64,000 bases of DNA from Dyella nitratireducens (GTDB taxonomy: Bacteria; Pseudomonadota; Gammaproteobacteria; Xanthomonadales; Rhodanobacteraceae): positions 1,351,102 through 1,415,101 of the forward strand of contig NZ_BMJA01000001.1 in NCBI RefSeq assembly GCF_014642835.1, read 5' to 3'. Positions within the stretch are counted from its first letter, which is position 1. Each line of letters begins with the position of its first letter. A model generated the notes under the pieces. That model was not told the DNA's origin. It did no database searches and saw only the letters and a list, made by a program, of their open reading frames with translations. The translations under genes and the position numbers were made by a program. This document shows positions 28,271-38,390 of this stretch, one piece after another.

Positions 28271-31200
28271 GTAACAGCCTCCGGTTCCCTGGCGGGTTCA
28301 TCGGCACGTACGCGGAACCAGGCCGCGTACAACGCCGGGAGATAGAAAAGCGTGAGCACGGTGGCAACCGTGATGCCGCCCATCAGCGCGGTGGCCATCG
28401 GACCAAAGAAGTTGCTGCGCAGAAGCGGAATCAATGCAAGCACCGCTGCCGCGGCGGTCAAAGTGATCGGGCGGAAGCGCCGCACCGTGGCACCAACGAT
28501 GGCCTCCCACCGTGGATGGCCGGCGCGGATATCCTGCTCGATCTGATCCACCAGAATCACCGAGTTGCGCATGATGATGCCGAACATCGCAATCGTTCCC
28601 AGCATCGCGACGAAGCCATACGGTTGATGAGCAACCAGCAGAGCGACGATCACACCGATCAACCCCAACGGCGCCGTCAGCACCACCATGAAGGTGCGGC
28701 CGAAGCTTTGCAGCTGGATCATCAACAGCACCAGCACCGCAACCAGCAACACCGGCATCTGTACGTTGACCGAATCTTGCGCCTTCTGGTTCTGCTCCAC
28801 CGAACCACCGACTTCGACGCGATAGCCCACCGGAAGATGTGCACGGATATCAGCTAATTGCTTGTCGACGGTATTGGTGACATCGAGACCTTGTGCGCTG
28901 TTGCGTGTATCGGACTGCACGGTGATGGTCGGCTGGCGATCGCGTTCCCAGATCACGCCGTATTCCAGGCCGTAAGCCACATGCCCAAGCTGGGCTAAAG
29001 GAATCGCCGTACCACTGGCAGTGGGTATCGCCAGGCGTTCGATCTGATCAGGATGAATGCGATCGCCTCGCTCACTGCGCAGATCCACGGCAATCAGCTT
29101 GTCGCGTTCACGGAACTGCGTCACCGTGGTGCCAGACAGGTTCATGGCCAGAAAGTCGGCAATGTCCTTCGAGGTAAGGCCAAGCTGGCGTGCCTTGAAC
29201 TGATCCACCTCAAAGCGCACGGAACGCTCGGCCGGCTCATCCCAGTCGAATTGCACGTTGGTGGTATCCGGATTCGCTCGCATCACACCAGCCACTTGCT
29301 CAGCAATGCCACGCACGGTCGCGATGTCGTCGCCTTCCACACGGAACTGCACCGGAAAACCGACCGGCGGGCCGTTTTCCAAACGGCTGACACGCGTGCG
29401 CACGGCGCTGAAGTCGCGTTTCAATTCGCCTTCCAAATAATTCGCAAGCTCCTCGCGTTGCTTCACATCTTTCGCGGTAATCACGAACTGCGCGAAATTG
29501 GGCTGAGCCAGCTGTTGATCCAACGGCAGATAGAAGCGCGGTGCACCACTACCGACGAAGCTCACGTAGTTGGCGATGTCCTTGCGACCTTTGAGCACCG
29601 CTTCAAAACGCTGGGTTTCGCGCAGTGTCGCCGCGTAGGAAGCTCCCTCGGGCAAGCGCAAATCCACCAGCAATTCCGGTCGATCAGAACTGGGGAAAAA
29701 CTGCTTGGGCACCAATGCGAACCCACCCAGGGCGATCACGAACAGCACTACCGTCGAGAGCAGCACCAGCCAACGCTGGCGCAAGCACAGGTCCAGCCAG
29801 CCACGGAAGCGGCGATAGAAGGTGGTATCGTAAATTTCGATCTCTTCGCCATTGTGAACAGGCTGCACGGCTTTCGCCGCCCGTGTCTCGTTCCAACGTT
29901 GCGGGAGAAAACGCGCCCACCACTCCTGCCCCGGTTTGGCACGTTCGTGATGTTCCGGCAGCATGTGATAACCCAGCAGCGGAATCACGATCACCGCTGC
30001 CAGCCAGGACACCAGCAGTGCAATGGCGGAGACTTCGAAAATCGAGCGCGTGTACTCGCCGGTACTCGATTTGGCCAAGGCGATCGGCAGAAAACCCGAT
30101 ACCGTCACCAACGTGCCGGTCAGCATGGGAAACGCCGTGCTGGTATAGGCGAACGCAGCGGCCTTCACGCGTCCCCAGCCCTGCTCCAGCTTCACCGACA
30201 TCATTTCGACCGCGATGATCGCATCGTCCACCAGCAGGCCCAGCGCCAGTACCAACGTACCTAGCGAGACCTTGTGCAGGCCGATGCCGAACATGTCCAT
30301 GCACAACGCGGTAGCTGCCAGCACGAAGGGAATGGAGATCACCACCACCATGCCGGTGCGGAAGCCCAGGCTCAGCAGGCTTACCAACAGCACGATTCCC
30401 ACTGCTTCGGCCACCGACTCCAGGAAGTCATCCACCGAATGCGAGACCGCGTGCGGCATGCTGGTGACTTCCGATAGCTTCAAGCCGGCCGGCAGGCGTT
30501 TCTGCAGCTCGCCGATCTTCCCGTCCAGCGCCTTGCCGAGATGGATCACGTCGCCGCCCGGCTGCATGGTCACACCGATACCCAGCACCTGCTGACCCAT
30601 GAAGCGCATGGTCTGACTGGGAGGATCGTCGTAGCCGCGCTGGATGGTGGCGATGTCGCCCAGACGGAAGCTTTTGCCATTGATGTGCAGCAAGGTATTC
30701 GCCAGCGCACCCATGTCGTCGAGCTGACCGCTGGGGCGCACGAACACGCGATCATCTGCCGTGGTCAGCACGCCGGTGGAAGCCACCGCATTCTGGTCGT
30801 TGATCGCTTGCCCGATTTGTTGTGGGCTGATACCGAGCTTGGCCAGCGTCGCGTTTGTCACGTCGATGTAGATGTGCTGGTTCTGGTCGCCGAAATAATC
30901 GACCTTGCCGATGCCCGGCACACGCAGCAGTTCCACGCGCAACTGATCGGCGTAGTCATGCAGTTGCGCGGGTGTGTAGCCATCGCCTTCCAGCGCATAG
31001 ATGTTGGTGTAGACGTCGCCGAATTCATCGTTGAAGAACGGCCCCTGCACGCCTTGCGGCAGCTGTGCGGCAATGTCGCCGACTTTCTTGCGCACCTGAT
31101 ACCAGGTTTCCGGCACTTCCGACGCGGGTGCCGAATCCTTGATATTGAAGAAGATCAGCGATTCACCGGGGCGCGAATAGCTGCGCAGGAAATCGATATC

Positions 31201-31443
31201 CGCCGTTTCCTGCAGCTTGCGTCCAATGCGGTCGGTGATTTCCTCCTGCACCTGCTTGGCGGTCGCGCCGGGCCAGTAAGTCTGGATCACCATGACCTTG
31301 AAGGTGAACGGTGGGTCTTCCGATTGCGACAGGTTCTTATATGACAGCACGCCAAACAGCGCGATCAGTCCCATCAGGAAAAACACCAGCGACTGATGGC
31401 GCAACGTCCACGCGGAAAGATTGAAGCGCTCCTCGTGGCTCAT
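28267..31443 (-). CDS. RND efflux permease (HAE/TriC-like)
   Basis: This 1058-residue inner-membrane transporter has 12 predicted membrane segments in two halves, each with a large periplasmic loop. Landmarks are the first segment LVFFLMGLIALFGVL, VMVIQTYWPGATAKQVQEEI, RVPGIGKVDYFGDQ, GLLVDDAIIAVEMM (with the proton-relay acidic pair) and GLIGVIVALLVAHQPYGFVAMLG. Its N-terminal features resemble TriC-like pumps more than AcrB. It exports drugs, solvents or biocides by proton antiport. The start overlaps the adaptor stop (ATGA). Substrates cannot be predicted. Confidence 0.93.
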   Translation of the reverse strand: MSHEERFNLSAWTLRHQSLVFFLMGLIALFGVLSYKNLSQSEDPPFTFKVMVIQTYWPGATAKQVQEEITDRIGRKLQETADIDFLRSYSRPGESLIFFNIKDSAPASEVPETWYQVRKKVGDIAAQLPQGVQGPFFNDEFGDVYTNIYALEGDGYTPAQLHDYADQLRVELLRVPGIGKVDYFGDQNQHIYIDVTNATLAKLGISPQQIGQAINDQNAVASTGVLTTADDRVFVRPSGQLDDMGALANTLLHINGKSFRLGDIATIQRGYDDPPSQTMRFMGQQVLGIGVTMQPGGDVIHLGKALDGKIGELQKRLPAGLKLSEVTSMPHAVSHSVDDFLESVAEAVGIVLLVSLLSLGFRTGMVVVISIPFVLAATALCMDMFGIGLHKVSLGTLVLALGLLVDDAIIAVEMMSVKLEQGWGRVKAAAFAYTSTAFPMLTGTLVTVSGFLPIALAKSSTGEYTRSIFEVSAIALLVSWLAAVIVIPLLGYHMLPEHHERAKPGQEWWARFLPQRWNETRAAKAVQPVHNGEEIEIYDTTFYRRFRGWLDLCLRQRWLVLLSTVVLFVIALGGFALVPKQFFPSSDRPELLVDLRLPEGASYAATLRETQRFEAVLKGRKDIANYVSFVGSGAPRFYLPLDQQLAQPNFAQFVITAKDVKQREELANYLEGELKRDFSAVRTRVSRLENGPPVGFPVQFRVEGDDIATVRGIAEQVAGVMRANPDTTNVQFDWDEPAERSVRFEVDQFKARQLGLTSKDIADFLAMNLSGTTVTQFRERDKLIAVDLRSERGDRIHPDQIERLAIPTASGTAIPLAQLGHVAYGLEYGVIWERDRQPTITVQSDTRNSAQGLDVTNTVDKQLADIRAHLPVGYRVEVGGSVEQNQKAQDSVNVQMPVLLVAVLVLLMIQLQSFGRTFMVVLTAPLGLIGVIVALLVAHQPYGFVAMLGTIAMFGIIMRNSVILVDQIEQDIRAGHPRWEAIVGATVRRFRPITLTAAAAVLALIPLLRSNFFGPMATALMGGITVATVLTLFYLPALYAAWFRVRADEPAREPEAVT

Positions 31444-32576
31444 TGCGGCGCATCCTCGGCATGCGGTGGCGCGATCGGCGTGACCTTTTCGCCCACCGAA
31501 ACGGTATGCACGCCTTGCATCACGATGCGCTCGCCGGCTTTCAGGCCATCCGACAGCAGTACGTCACGTTCGCCATAGCGCGCCACCGTTACCGGGCGCA
31601 ACGCCAGTTTGGAATCGCTCGGGTTCACCACCCACACGGCAGGGTGTTCGTCCTGGTGGAACAAGGCGGTCGCCGGAATCTTCACCATGCCTTCGGCAGC
31701 GTGGGCTGCTTGTAGGGACACATCCGCCGTCATGCCAAGCTGCAGCGAGGCATCCGCGTGATCGACCGTGAGCTTGACCAGATAGGTGTGCGACTGCGCA
31801 TCCGCCGCCGGTGAGATTTCGCGCACCCGTGCGGTGTAGGCGTGGCTCGGCAACGCGGGCAAGCTCACCGTGGCGGCCTGCCCGATGGCAATTCGATCGA
31901 CACGGCTCTCCGGCACGTCGACATATACCTCGCGCTCGCCGGACCAGGCGAAGCCGAACACTTGCTGCCCGGCCGCCAGCACCTGGCCTACGTCGGCCTG
32001 CCGGCTGGTGATCACACCATCATGATCGGCCATCAGCGTGGTGTAGCGCAGCTGGTTCTGGGCGAGTTCGTACTGCTGCTTCGCCTGATCGCGGCCGGCC
32101 AGGGCAGAGGCGTAGTTGTCCTGTGTCTGTTGCCACTGCAGCTGGCTGATCAGGTTCTGCTTGAACTGCGCATCGTCGCGATCATGCTGTTGGGTGGCGA
32201 AGACCAGGCGATGCTCCGCGGCCTCCAGCGCCGCCCTGGCGTTGGCGAGCTGCTTGTTCTCATCGGCCGGATCGAGCTTGGCCAGCGCCTGCCCCTGCTT
32301 CACCTGCTCGCCGGGATCGACGTAGCGCTCAAGCAACTGCCCGCTCACGCGGAAGGACAGCGGCATCTCGTAGCGCGCATGCACGTCGCCCGGGAAGCGG
32401 CCGGCAACGGCGCCATCGGTCGCCTGTACCGGCATGGCGATCACCGGCACGGCCGCGTCCGCCTCGGGCGCCTTCCGGCTGCATCCGGCCTGCAAAACCA
32501 GGGAGATGGACACCGCCATGGGCAGCCAGGCGTGCCGCGCCAGCCCGCGCAGCGTGGGGAAAGGTGGATAGCTCAC
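31440..32576 (-). CDS. RND efflux periplasmic adaptor lipoprotein
   Basis: This 378-residue membrane-fusion protein starts at GTG 32576, with AGGAG a few bases upstream. A lipoprotein signal (AVSISLVLQAGC) is followed by a lipoyl half (RVSGQLLERYVDPGEQVKQG), a helical hairpin of about residues 95-170 (DENKQLANARAALEAAEHRL to QYELAQNQLRYTTL), the second lipoyl half (ADHDGVITSRQADVGQVLAAGQ) and beta-barrel domains. It joins permease and outer-membrane duct. It is the first gene of the operon, whose promoter region carries the TetR-type dyad. Confidence 0.93.
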   Translation of the reverse strand: MSYPPFPTLRGLARHAWLPMAVSISLVLQAGCSRKAPEADAAVPVIAMPVQATDGAVAGRFPGDVHARYEMPLSFRVSGQLLERYVDPGEQVKQGQALAKLDPADENKQLANARAALEAAEHRLVFATQQHDRDDAQFKQNLISQLQWQQTQDNYASALAGRDQAKQQYELAQNQLRYTTLMADHDGVITSRQADVGQVLAAGQQVFGFAWSGEREVYVDVPESRVDRIAIGQAATVSLPALPSHAYTARVREISPAADAQSHTYLVKLTVDHADASLQLGMTADVSLQAAHAAEGMVKIPATALFHQDEHPAVWVVNPSDSKLALRPVTVARYGERDVLLSDGLKAGERIVMQGVHTVSVGEKVTPIAPPHAEDAPQ

Positions 32577-32634
32577 GAAAGGCTCCTGGGGGATGGAGGT
32601 GCTTGGATACGGTTCCGGACTCTAATCCATGATC

Positions 32635-32664
32635 GTATTCAAATACAACTATGTATTTCGATAC
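32635..32664. promoter_or_regulatory. Putative TetR-family operator
   Basis: The half-sites GTATTCAAATAC (32635-32646) and GTATTTCGATAC (32653-32664) form a 30-base dyad in which 10 of 12 positions pair across a six-base centre. It is the only strong dyad in the 117-base gap between the divergent efflux adaptor and regulator genes, lying 30 bases before the regulator ATG. This is where AcrR/TtgR-type repressors act. Confidence 0.72.
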
Positions 32665-32693
32665 ACGTGCCATTCGTCGTGGTACCATTTGGC

Positions 32694-33323
32694 ATGCCAC
32701 GCAAACGCCTTACCCGAGAAGAAAGCCGCGAACAGACCCGCGAGCGCCTGCTGGAAGCGGCCGCGGCAGTCATTGTGAAAAAAGGTCTGGCCGGCACCAG
32801 TGTCGAGGACATCGCCGGGCATGCCGGCTACACGCGCGGTGCGTTCTATTCGAACTTCAAGAGCAAGACGGACCTGTTCATCGAACTGCTCAAGCGCGAC
32901 CACGGCCATATCCAGGAAGATCTGCAGCAGTTGCTGGATGCGGAACTGTCGAACGAAGACCTGCAAAAGCAGCTGGCCCAGTTTTATGGCCAGTGCTATC
33001 GCGATCACAACAGCTACATATTGTGGGCCGAGGCGCGCCTGCACGCCGTGCGTGACGCCAAATTCCGCCAGCGCATGAACACGCTGTGCCTGGAAAAGCG
33101 CGACATGATTGCCAGCTTCATTACGCAGTTCGATCAGCGTATGGGGCTGCAGCCATCATCCACCCCGCCGGCCGACCTTGCATTGGCGATGATGGCGCTG
33201 ATCGATGGCATGCTGTATTTCAACATGAGCATGCCCAACGAAATATCCGATGCGGCCACGGCGTCTGTGCTGAGTACGGTCTTTACCGCGACGTTTTTTG
33301 GTGCGCAATCGAAGCTGACGTAG
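32694..33323 (+). CDS. TetR-family transcriptional regulator of the adjacent RND pump
   Basis: The 209-residue protein starts at ATG 32694 (MPRKRLTREESREQTRERLL). The N-terminal HTH has AAAVIVKKGLAGTSVEDIAGHAGYTRGAFYSNFKSKTDLF, matching the AcrR-like TetR signature. The C-terminal helical part (IASFITQFDQRMGL, LALAMMALIDGMLYFNMSM) is the ligand and dimer region. It is transcribed away from the adaptor-permease-duct operon and most probably represses it through the dyad at 32635-32664. Its TAG stop is formed by the first bases of repeat A2, so the last codons lie at the repeat junction. Confidence 0.9.
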   Translation: MPRKRLTREESREQTRERLLEAAAAVIVKKGLAGTSVEDIAGHAGYTRGAFYSNFKSKTDLFIELLKRDHGHIQEDLQQLLDAELSNEDLQKQLAQFYGQCYRDHNSYILWAEARLHAVRDAKFRQRMNTLCLEKRDMIASFITQFDQRMGLQPSSTPPADLALAMMALIDGMLYFNMSMPNEISDAATASVLSTVFTATFFGAQSKLT

Positions 33324-33393
33324 GTTGGGGTGCAAACCCCAACATCGCCGTGTTGATTGACCCGGGCATGTTGGGGTTTGCACCCCAACCTAC
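33320..33393. repeat. Palindromic repeat family A, copy A2
   Basis: The outer arm starts GTAGGTTGGGGTGCAAAC and its reverse complement closes the element; each 26-bp arm also folds into its own hairpin around GCA. It lies between convergent genes and supplies the TAG stop of both the tetR-type gene (33321-33323) and the SURF1 gene (33390-33392). Confidence 0.92.
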
Positions 33394-34175
33394 GCAGGCT
33401 TCATTCCGACAGCTTTACGACGCAAACGATATTCGTCGTACCCCACATAAATGCTCGCGCCTAACACCATCAGCGCAAGCAAGTACCAAGTAATCAGATA
33501 GCTCAGGTGATTATTGGGAAAGTTAATCACCGTCTTGCCGCCTTCCGGCCACTGATTGCTGCTTGCCAGCGCTGCATCCGCATCAACGAAATAAGGCGCC
33601 ACGTCATGCAGGCCGCGCGCGGCGGTGATCGCTGCCACGTCACGCGTATACCAGTTGTTGTGCGCAGGATCGTTGTGACGGAAGAACGTGGGCGGCTCGG
33701 ACATCCGCAGCAAACCTGTCACCGTCACCTCACCCGTCGGCCCGGGTGCGCAATGACCATCACGCCCGCACCAGTCCACCGGTGCAAACCCACGATTGAT
33801 CAGCACGACAGAACCATCGGCCAGGCGCAACGGCGTCATCACCCAAAAGCCACTGCCCTCGTCGGTGGCCGTCCACACTAGCGTCTGGCGGTCATGTAGA
33901 AACACGCCGCTGAGACGGACATGCAGGTATTCGTCTTTGTCGCCAGTCATGCCAGGCCATTGGTCGCGCATGGGTGGCGCGATCGGCGGTGCATGCACGC
34001 GTGAGTCGACACGGGCGATCAGGGCGCGCTTCCAGGCAAGGCGGTGGACTTGCCAGTTGCCGAGGGAGACGAAGCCGATGAAGAGGGCTGCCGCGAAGAG
34101 GCCGAGCAGGATTAATGCGACCGGGCCGCGTGGGGTGCGCGGCGCATCGTAGGAGGAGGTGTCTGGGGAAGCCAT
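33390..34175 (-). CDS. SURF1-family cytochrome oxidase assembly protein
   Basis: The 261-residue protein starts at ATG 34175 (MASPDTSSYD); an upstream in-frame extension is translated repeat A3 and is rejected. The family layout is visible: an N-terminal membrane segment (VALILLGLFAAALFIGFVSLGNWQVHRLAWK), a periplasmic domain with GFWVMTPLRLADGSVVLINRGFAP, and a C-terminal segment (HLSYLITWYLLALMVLGASIYVGY). SURF1 helps insert haem into subunit I of haem-copper oxidases. It lies downstream of cyoABCD on the same strand, separated by repeat A3. Its TAG stop is part of repeat A2. Confidence 0.9.
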   Translation of the reverse strand: MASPDTSSYDAPRTPRGPVALILLGLFAAALFIGFVSLGNWQVHRLAWKRALIARVDSRVHAPPIAPPMRDQWPGMTGDKDEYLHVRLSGVFLHDRQTLVWTATDEGSGFWVMTPLRLADGSVVLINRGFAPVDWCGRDGHCAPGPTGEVTVTGLLRMSEPPTFFRHNDPAHNNWYTRDVAAITAARGLHDVAPYFVDADAALASSNQWPEGGKTVINFPNNHLSYLITWYLLALMVLGASIYVGYDEYRLRRKAVGMKPA

Positions 34176-34226
34176 GCGGGCAATGATCGCATGAGCCGCA
34201 GACGCCAAGACGAAGTGCGTCGATTT

Positions 34227-34297
34227 GTAGGTTGGGGTGCAAACCCCAACATCGCGACGTGTGAAAGACAGGCGTTGGGGTTTGCACCCCAACCTAC
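34227..34297. repeat. Palindromic repeat family A, copy A3
   Basis: This near-perfect copy has GTAGGTTGGGGTGCAAAC at the left, its complement at the right, and a short variable centre. It lies between SURF1 and cyoD on the minus strand. Confidence 0.92.
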
Positions 34298-34372
34298 GCC
34301 GCTCGATTCAACTTTTTCGCAAGATTGCCCCACCCCAACCCTCTCCTCGAAGGGGATAAGAAGTAAAGGCAA

Positions 34373-34771
34373 TCACGGCAAATTCCGTACATCCTTCATC
34401 ATCGACGGCATCATGTTCTGGTTGAGGTGATACATGATCCAGATCGATCCGCTCAGCGTGATCACCACCAGCACTATGGTGAATACCAGGGCCAGCATGT
34501 TCCAACCGCCCTCGGATTTCGCATTCAAGTGCAGGAAATACACCATGTGCACCACGATCTGCACTGCGGCCAGCAACAGAATGAAGGCATCGGCCGGACC
34601 GGTCTTGGAGAACGCACCGGACATCACCAGCCAGAACGGAAGAATGGTGAGGAAGGCCGCCGCGGCAAACCCCGTCATATAACCCTTGAGGCTGACATGG
34701 ATCTGGTCCACGCCATCATGGGCGTGACCGTGATGGCCATCGTCATGTGCATGCTGGGTGTGGTCGCTCAT
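34373..34771 (-). CDS. cyoD: Cytochrome bo3 ubiquinol oxidase subunit IV
   Basis: The 132-residue protein starts at ATG 34771, which overlaps the cyoC stop (ATGA). A His-rich start ([20 protein letters not shown]) is followed by three membrane segments ([65 protein letters not shown]). The segment [14 protein letters not shown] is the CyoD signature. It assists assembly of the oxidase. It is the last gene of cyoABCD. Confidence 0.93.
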   Translation of the reverse strand: MSDHTQHAHDDGHHGHAHDGVDQIHVSLKGYMTGFAAAAFLTILPFWLVMSGAFSKTGPADAFILLLAAVQIVVHMVYFLHLNAKSEGGWNMLALVFTIVLVVITLSGSIWIMYHLNQNMMPSMMKDVRNLP

Positions 34772-35406
34772 GACAGCACTCCCATCAGGTAAACGAAACT
34801 GAAGACGCCCACCCACACCACGTCGAGGAAGTGCCAGAACATCGACAGGCACATCAGCCGGCGCTTGTTGGCGGGAATCAGGCCCTTTTTGCCCACTTGC
34901 ACCAGCAGCACGATCATCCAGATCAGGCCGCTCGTCACGTGCAAGCCGTGCGTGCCGACCAGGGTGAAGAACGAAGAAAGAAAGGCACTGCGCCCCGGCC
35001 CTGCACCGATCGACACCAGGTGGGTGAATTCAGTCAACTCCAGCCCGATAAAGCCTGCACCCAGCAGCCACGTCACGATCAGCCACGCCATCATCGGTCC
35101 GCGGCGATTGAGCTGCATCTCCAACACCGCAAAGCCGTAGGTAATCGAGGACAGCAGCAGCAGCGTGGTGTTCACTGCCACGATCGGCAGCTCCAGCACC
35201 TCTTTGGCCGATGGCCCACCCGCATATTCGCGGCCAAGCACGCCATAGGTGGCGAACAGGCAGGCAAAGATCAGGCAGTCACTCATCAGGTACAACCAGA
35301 AACCCAGCAGTGTGGCGTTTTCCGGGTGATGGTCTTCAGCCACGTGGAAGCGCAGCGCCTCCTCCGCACCACCGCTTCCGCTAACAGTCATGGTCATGTC
35401 GGACAT
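34768..35406 (-). CDS. cyoC: Cytochrome bo3 ubiquinol oxidase subunit III
   Basis: This 212-residue protein has five membrane segments: [86 protein letters not shown] and [21 protein letters not shown]. These are typical of haem-copper oxidase subunit III (GTHGLHV and [11 protein letters not shown] motifs). It starts three bases after the cyoB stop. Confidence 0.95.
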   Translation of the reverse strand: MSDMTMTVSGSGGAEEALRFHVAEDHHPENATLLGFWLYLMSDCLIFACLFATYGVLGREYAGGPSAKEVLELPIVAVNTTLLLLSSITYGFAVLEMQLNRRGPMMAWLIVTWLLGAGFIGLELTEFTHLVSIGAGPGRSAFLSSFFTLVGTHGLHVTSGLIWMIVLLVQVGKKGLIPANKRRLMCLSMFWHFLDVVWVGVFSFVYLMGVLS

Positions 35407-35409
35407 GGC

Positions 35410-37401
35410 TCAAGCTCCGGCGCGGGCGGTTTCGACACGCCCCACTTCATCAGCGGGGATGTAGTAATCGCGGTCGTAATTGAAAGTGTGGTGGATGGCC
35501 ACTGCCAGCAGCGCTACAAACGATATTGCCGCGATCAGCCACATGTACCAGACCATGGCGAAGCCGAAGATAAGGCTCAACACGGCCAGATACACGCCGG
35601 TACCGGTGTTCTTCGGCATATGGATGGGTAGAAAACCTTCTACCGGCCGACGCCACTTGTATTGCTTCATCTGCCACCAGGTGTCGATGTCATGCACCTG
35701 TGGCGTGAAGGCGAAGTTGTACGGCGGCGGTGGCGAGGAGGTGGACCATTCCAGCGTGCGTCCGTGCCAGGGATCGCCGGTGGTATCGCGCAGCTTGTCG
35801 CGATGAAGAATGCTCACTGCGAACTGCACGATCATCGCGGCAATACCAATCAAGATCAGGACCGCGCCGAATGCTGCGATCTCGAACCAGATCTGCAACG
35901 ACGGATCATCGAAATGGCGCAGTCGCCGCGTCACGCCCATCAGGCCCAGCCAATACAGCGGCATGAAGGCGAAATAGAAACCGACCACCCAGAACCAGAA
36001 CGAGACCTTGCCCCAGAACGGATCAAGACGAAAACCGAACGCCTTGGGGAACCAGTAATTGACACCGGCAAACATGCCAAACAGCACGCCGCCGATGATC
36101 ACGTTGTGGAAGTGCGCAATCAGGAACAGGCTGTTGTGCAGCTCGAAATCCGCGGGTGGCACCGCCAGCAATACACCGGTCATGCCGCCGATCACGAAGG
36201 TCACGATAAACGCCACCACCCACAGCATCGGTACGTCGTACACGATGCGGCCGCGATACATGGTGAACATCCAGTTGAAGATCTTTGCCCCCGTCGGAAT
36301 CGAGATGATCATGGTGGTGATACCGAAGAACGAGTTGACGCTGGCGCCCGAGCCCATGGTGAAGAAGTGGTGCAGCCACACCAGGTAGGACAGCACCGCA
36401 ATCACCACCGTCGCGTACACCATCGACGCATAGCCGAACAGGCGCTTGCGCGAGAAGGTGGACGTCACCTCGGAGTACACGCCGAACGCCGGCAGCACCA
36501 GGATGTACACCTCCGGGTGCCCCCACACCCAGATCAGGTTGACGTACATCATGTAGTTGCCGCCAAGATCGTTGGTGAAGAAATGCGTGCCTGCATAACG
36601 ATCCAGCGCCAGCAACGCCAGCGTGGCGGTCAACACGGGGAACGCCGCCACGATCAGCACATTCGCCAGCAGCGCTGTCCAGGTGAAGATCGGCATCCTC
36701 ATCATGGTCATGCCGGGCGCACGCATCTTCACGATCGTGGCGATCATGTTGATGCCCGATAAGGTGGTGCCGACACCTGCGATCTGTAATCCCCAGATCC
36801 AGTAGTCCACACCGCTGTCCGGACTGCTAGGCAGCTCCGACAGCGGCGGATAGGCCAACCAGCCGGTGCGTGCAAAGACACCGATAAACAATGACGCCAT
36901 GACGAGTACGGCGCCGGACACGGTCATCCAGAAACTGAAATTGTTGAGGAAAGGAAAAGCGACGTCACGCGAACCGATCTGCAACGGCATGACGAAATTG
37001 ATCAGACCGGTGATGAACGGCATGGCGACGAAGAAGATCATGATCGTGCCGTGCGCGGTGAAGATCTGGTCGTAGTGATGAGCGGGCAGATAGCCCTCGT
37101 GCGTACCGAAGGCAATGGCTTGCTGTCCACGCATCATCAGCGCGTCGGCGAAGCCACGCAGCAGCATGATCAATGCCAGCACGATGTACATGATGCCGAT
37201 CTTCTTGTGGTCCACGCTGGTGAACCACTCGCTCCACAGATAGCCCCACTTGCGGTAGTAGGTGATCAACCCCAGCACGGCGATGGCGCCTATCGCCACA
37301 CCAATGAATGTAAAGATCAGGATCGGCTCGTGATATGGAATGTCATCCAGGGTGAGCCGTCCGAAAATCAGCTTGCCGAGGTCGGGAGAATGAAGAGTCA
37401 T
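35410..37401 (-). CDS. cyoB: Cytochrome bo3 ubiquinol oxidase subunit I
   Basis: This 663-residue catalytic subunit contains [42 protein letters not shown], the CuB/Tyr region [22 protein letters not shown] (His cross-linked to Tyr), and [14 protein letters not shown] (haem ligands). The extended N- and C-terminal segments match CyoB rather than aa3-type CtaD. It reduces oxygen with electrons from ubiquinol and pumps protons. It is the second gene of cyoABCD. The haem O synthase gene cyoE, often downstream, is not in this window. Confidence 0.96.
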   Translation of the reverse strand: MTLHSPDLGKLIFGRLTLDDIPYHEPILIFTFIGVAIGAIAVLGLITYYRKWGYLWSEWFTSVDHKKIGIMYIVLALIMLLRGFADALMMRGQQAIAFGTHEGYLPAHHYDQIFTAHGTIMIFFVAMPFITGLINFVMPLQIGSRDVAFPFLNNFSFWMTVSGAVLVMASLFIGVFARTGWLAYPPLSELPSSPDSGVDYWIWGLQIAGVGTTLSGINMIATIVKMRAPGMTMMRMPIFTWTALLANVLIVAAFPVLTATLALLALDRYAGTHFFTNDLGGNYMMYVNLIWVWGHPEVYILVLPAFGVYSEVTSTFSRKRLFGYASMVYATVVIAVLSYLVWLHHFFTMGSGASVNSFFGITTMIISIPTGAKIFNWMFTMYRGRIVYDVPMLWVVAFIVTFVIGGMTGVLLAVPPADFELHNSLFLIAHFHNVIIGGVLFGMFAGVNYWFPKAFGFRLDPFWGKVSFWFWVVGFYFAFMPLYWLGLMGVTRRLRHFDDPSLQIWFEIAAFGAVLILIGIAAMIVQFAVSILHRDKLRDTTGDPWHGRTLEWSTSSPPPPYNFAFTPQVHDIDTWWQMKQYKWRRPVEGFLPIHMPKNTGTGVYLAVLSLIFGFAMVWYMWLIAAISFVALLAVAIHHTFNYDRDYYIPADEVGRVETARAGA

Positions 37402-37421
37402 CGCGGCACCCGTGCTTCAGT

Positions 37422-38390
37422 TCACTGTGGATGAGCCATCGACATGGCCCCCTGGCTGTCGGATGAAGCGGATGCTTCACCGCCCCCGCTAGGCTCCGGC
37501 ACACGCAGCATATTCATGCAGGAAGGGCCGGGCTGAAAACAGCGGTTGAGGATGGATTGATATAGCCCCGGCGTCACGCTGCCGTAGTACTGCACCGGAT
37601 TTTTTTCGCTAGGCGCTTCCAATGCGGTATACGTCGCTTGATCCAGCGTATCGCCATGACTTTTCGCTTGCGCCACCCACTTGGCAAAGTCGTCTTCGCT
37701 CATGCCGTGGAAGGTGAAGTTCATGTACGAGAAACCGGCGCCGCTGTAGTTGGCGGACATGCCCCAGTAATCGCCGGGCTTGTTGATCACTGCCTGCAGC
37801 GTGGTTTCCATGCCCGGCATGGCATAGATCTGTCCAGCCAGCGCAGGAATGAAGAACGAGTTCATCACGGTGGACGCCGTGAGGTTGAAGTGGATCGGCC
37901 GATCCACCGGCGCCGCCAACTCGTTCACCACTGCCAGGTTCTGCTCGGGGTAGATGAACAGCCACTTCCAGTCGAGCGCCACCACGTCCACTTCCAGCGG
38001 CTTGGTATCCACCGGCACGACCTTTCCGGCCGCAATGCGATCGAGGGGACGGTACGGATCGAGCTTGTGCGTGCTCACCCAGGTGATCGCGCCCAGCGCA
38101 ATGATGATCAACAACGGTGCCGACCAGATCATCAACTCCACGATGGTGGAGTGATCCCAATTCGGATCGTAGTGCGCCTTTTCGTTGGACGCCCGATATC
38201 GCCACGCGAACACGAGCGTAGCGATGATCACCGGCACCACGATCAGCAGCATCAGCACGAACGAGGTGATGATCAGATCGCGTTGTTGCAGGGCGACGTC
38301 ACCGGACGGCGACATCAGCACCGTGTGGCAGCCCGACAATGCCAGGGGCAGAGCTAGCAGTAGCAGTCCGCGGAGAGTCTTCATGGACAT
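37422..38390 (-). CDS. cyoA: Cytochrome bo3 ubiquinol oxidase subunit II
   Basis: The 322-residue lipoprotein starts at ATG 38390 (another ATG lies six bases on). The signal LLLLALPLALSGC has a lipobox Cys, and two membrane segments follow (DLIITSFVLMLLIVVPVIIATLVFAW, STIVELMIWSAPLLIIIALGAITW). In the periplasmic cupredoxin domain (LDWKWLFIYPEQNLAVVNEL, FFIPALAGQIYAMPGM, YSGAGFSYMNFTFHGMSE) the CuA ligands are missing, as expected for a quinol oxidase. A long upstream in-frame extension to 38651 has no coding character and is rejected. Confidence 0.95.
   Translation of the reverse strand: MSMKTLRGLLLLALPLALSGCHTVLMSPSGDVALQQRDLIITSFVLMLLIVVPVIIATLVFAWRYRASNEKAHYDPNWDHSTIVELMIWSAPLLIIIALGAITWVSTHKLDPYRPLDRIAAGKVVPVDTKPLEVDVVALDWKWLFIYPEQNLAVVNELAAPVDRPIHFNLTASTVMNSFFIPALAGQIYAMPGMETTLQAVINKPGDYWGMSANYSGAGFSYMNFTFHGMSEDDFAKWVAQAKSHGDTLDQATYTALEAPSEKNPVQYYGSVTPGLYQSILNRCFQPGPSCMNMLRVPEPSGGGEASASSDSQGAMSMAHPQ

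Noticed and set aside
29053-30264. Long open frame (403 codons) opposite the first RND permease
   Set aside because: It lies wholly inside a well-supported gene on the other strand, has His/Arg/Gln-rich composition typical of antisense frames in G+C-rich DNA, and shows no family motif.
33390-34292. Longer start for SURF1 at 34292
   Set aside because: The added residues are a translation of repeat A3, and the same extra sequence would appear in any frame that reads through the repeat.
34327-34360. Terminator after cyoD
   Set aside because: The sequence CCCTCTCCTCGAAGGGGAT gives only a short imperfect stem; too weak to list.
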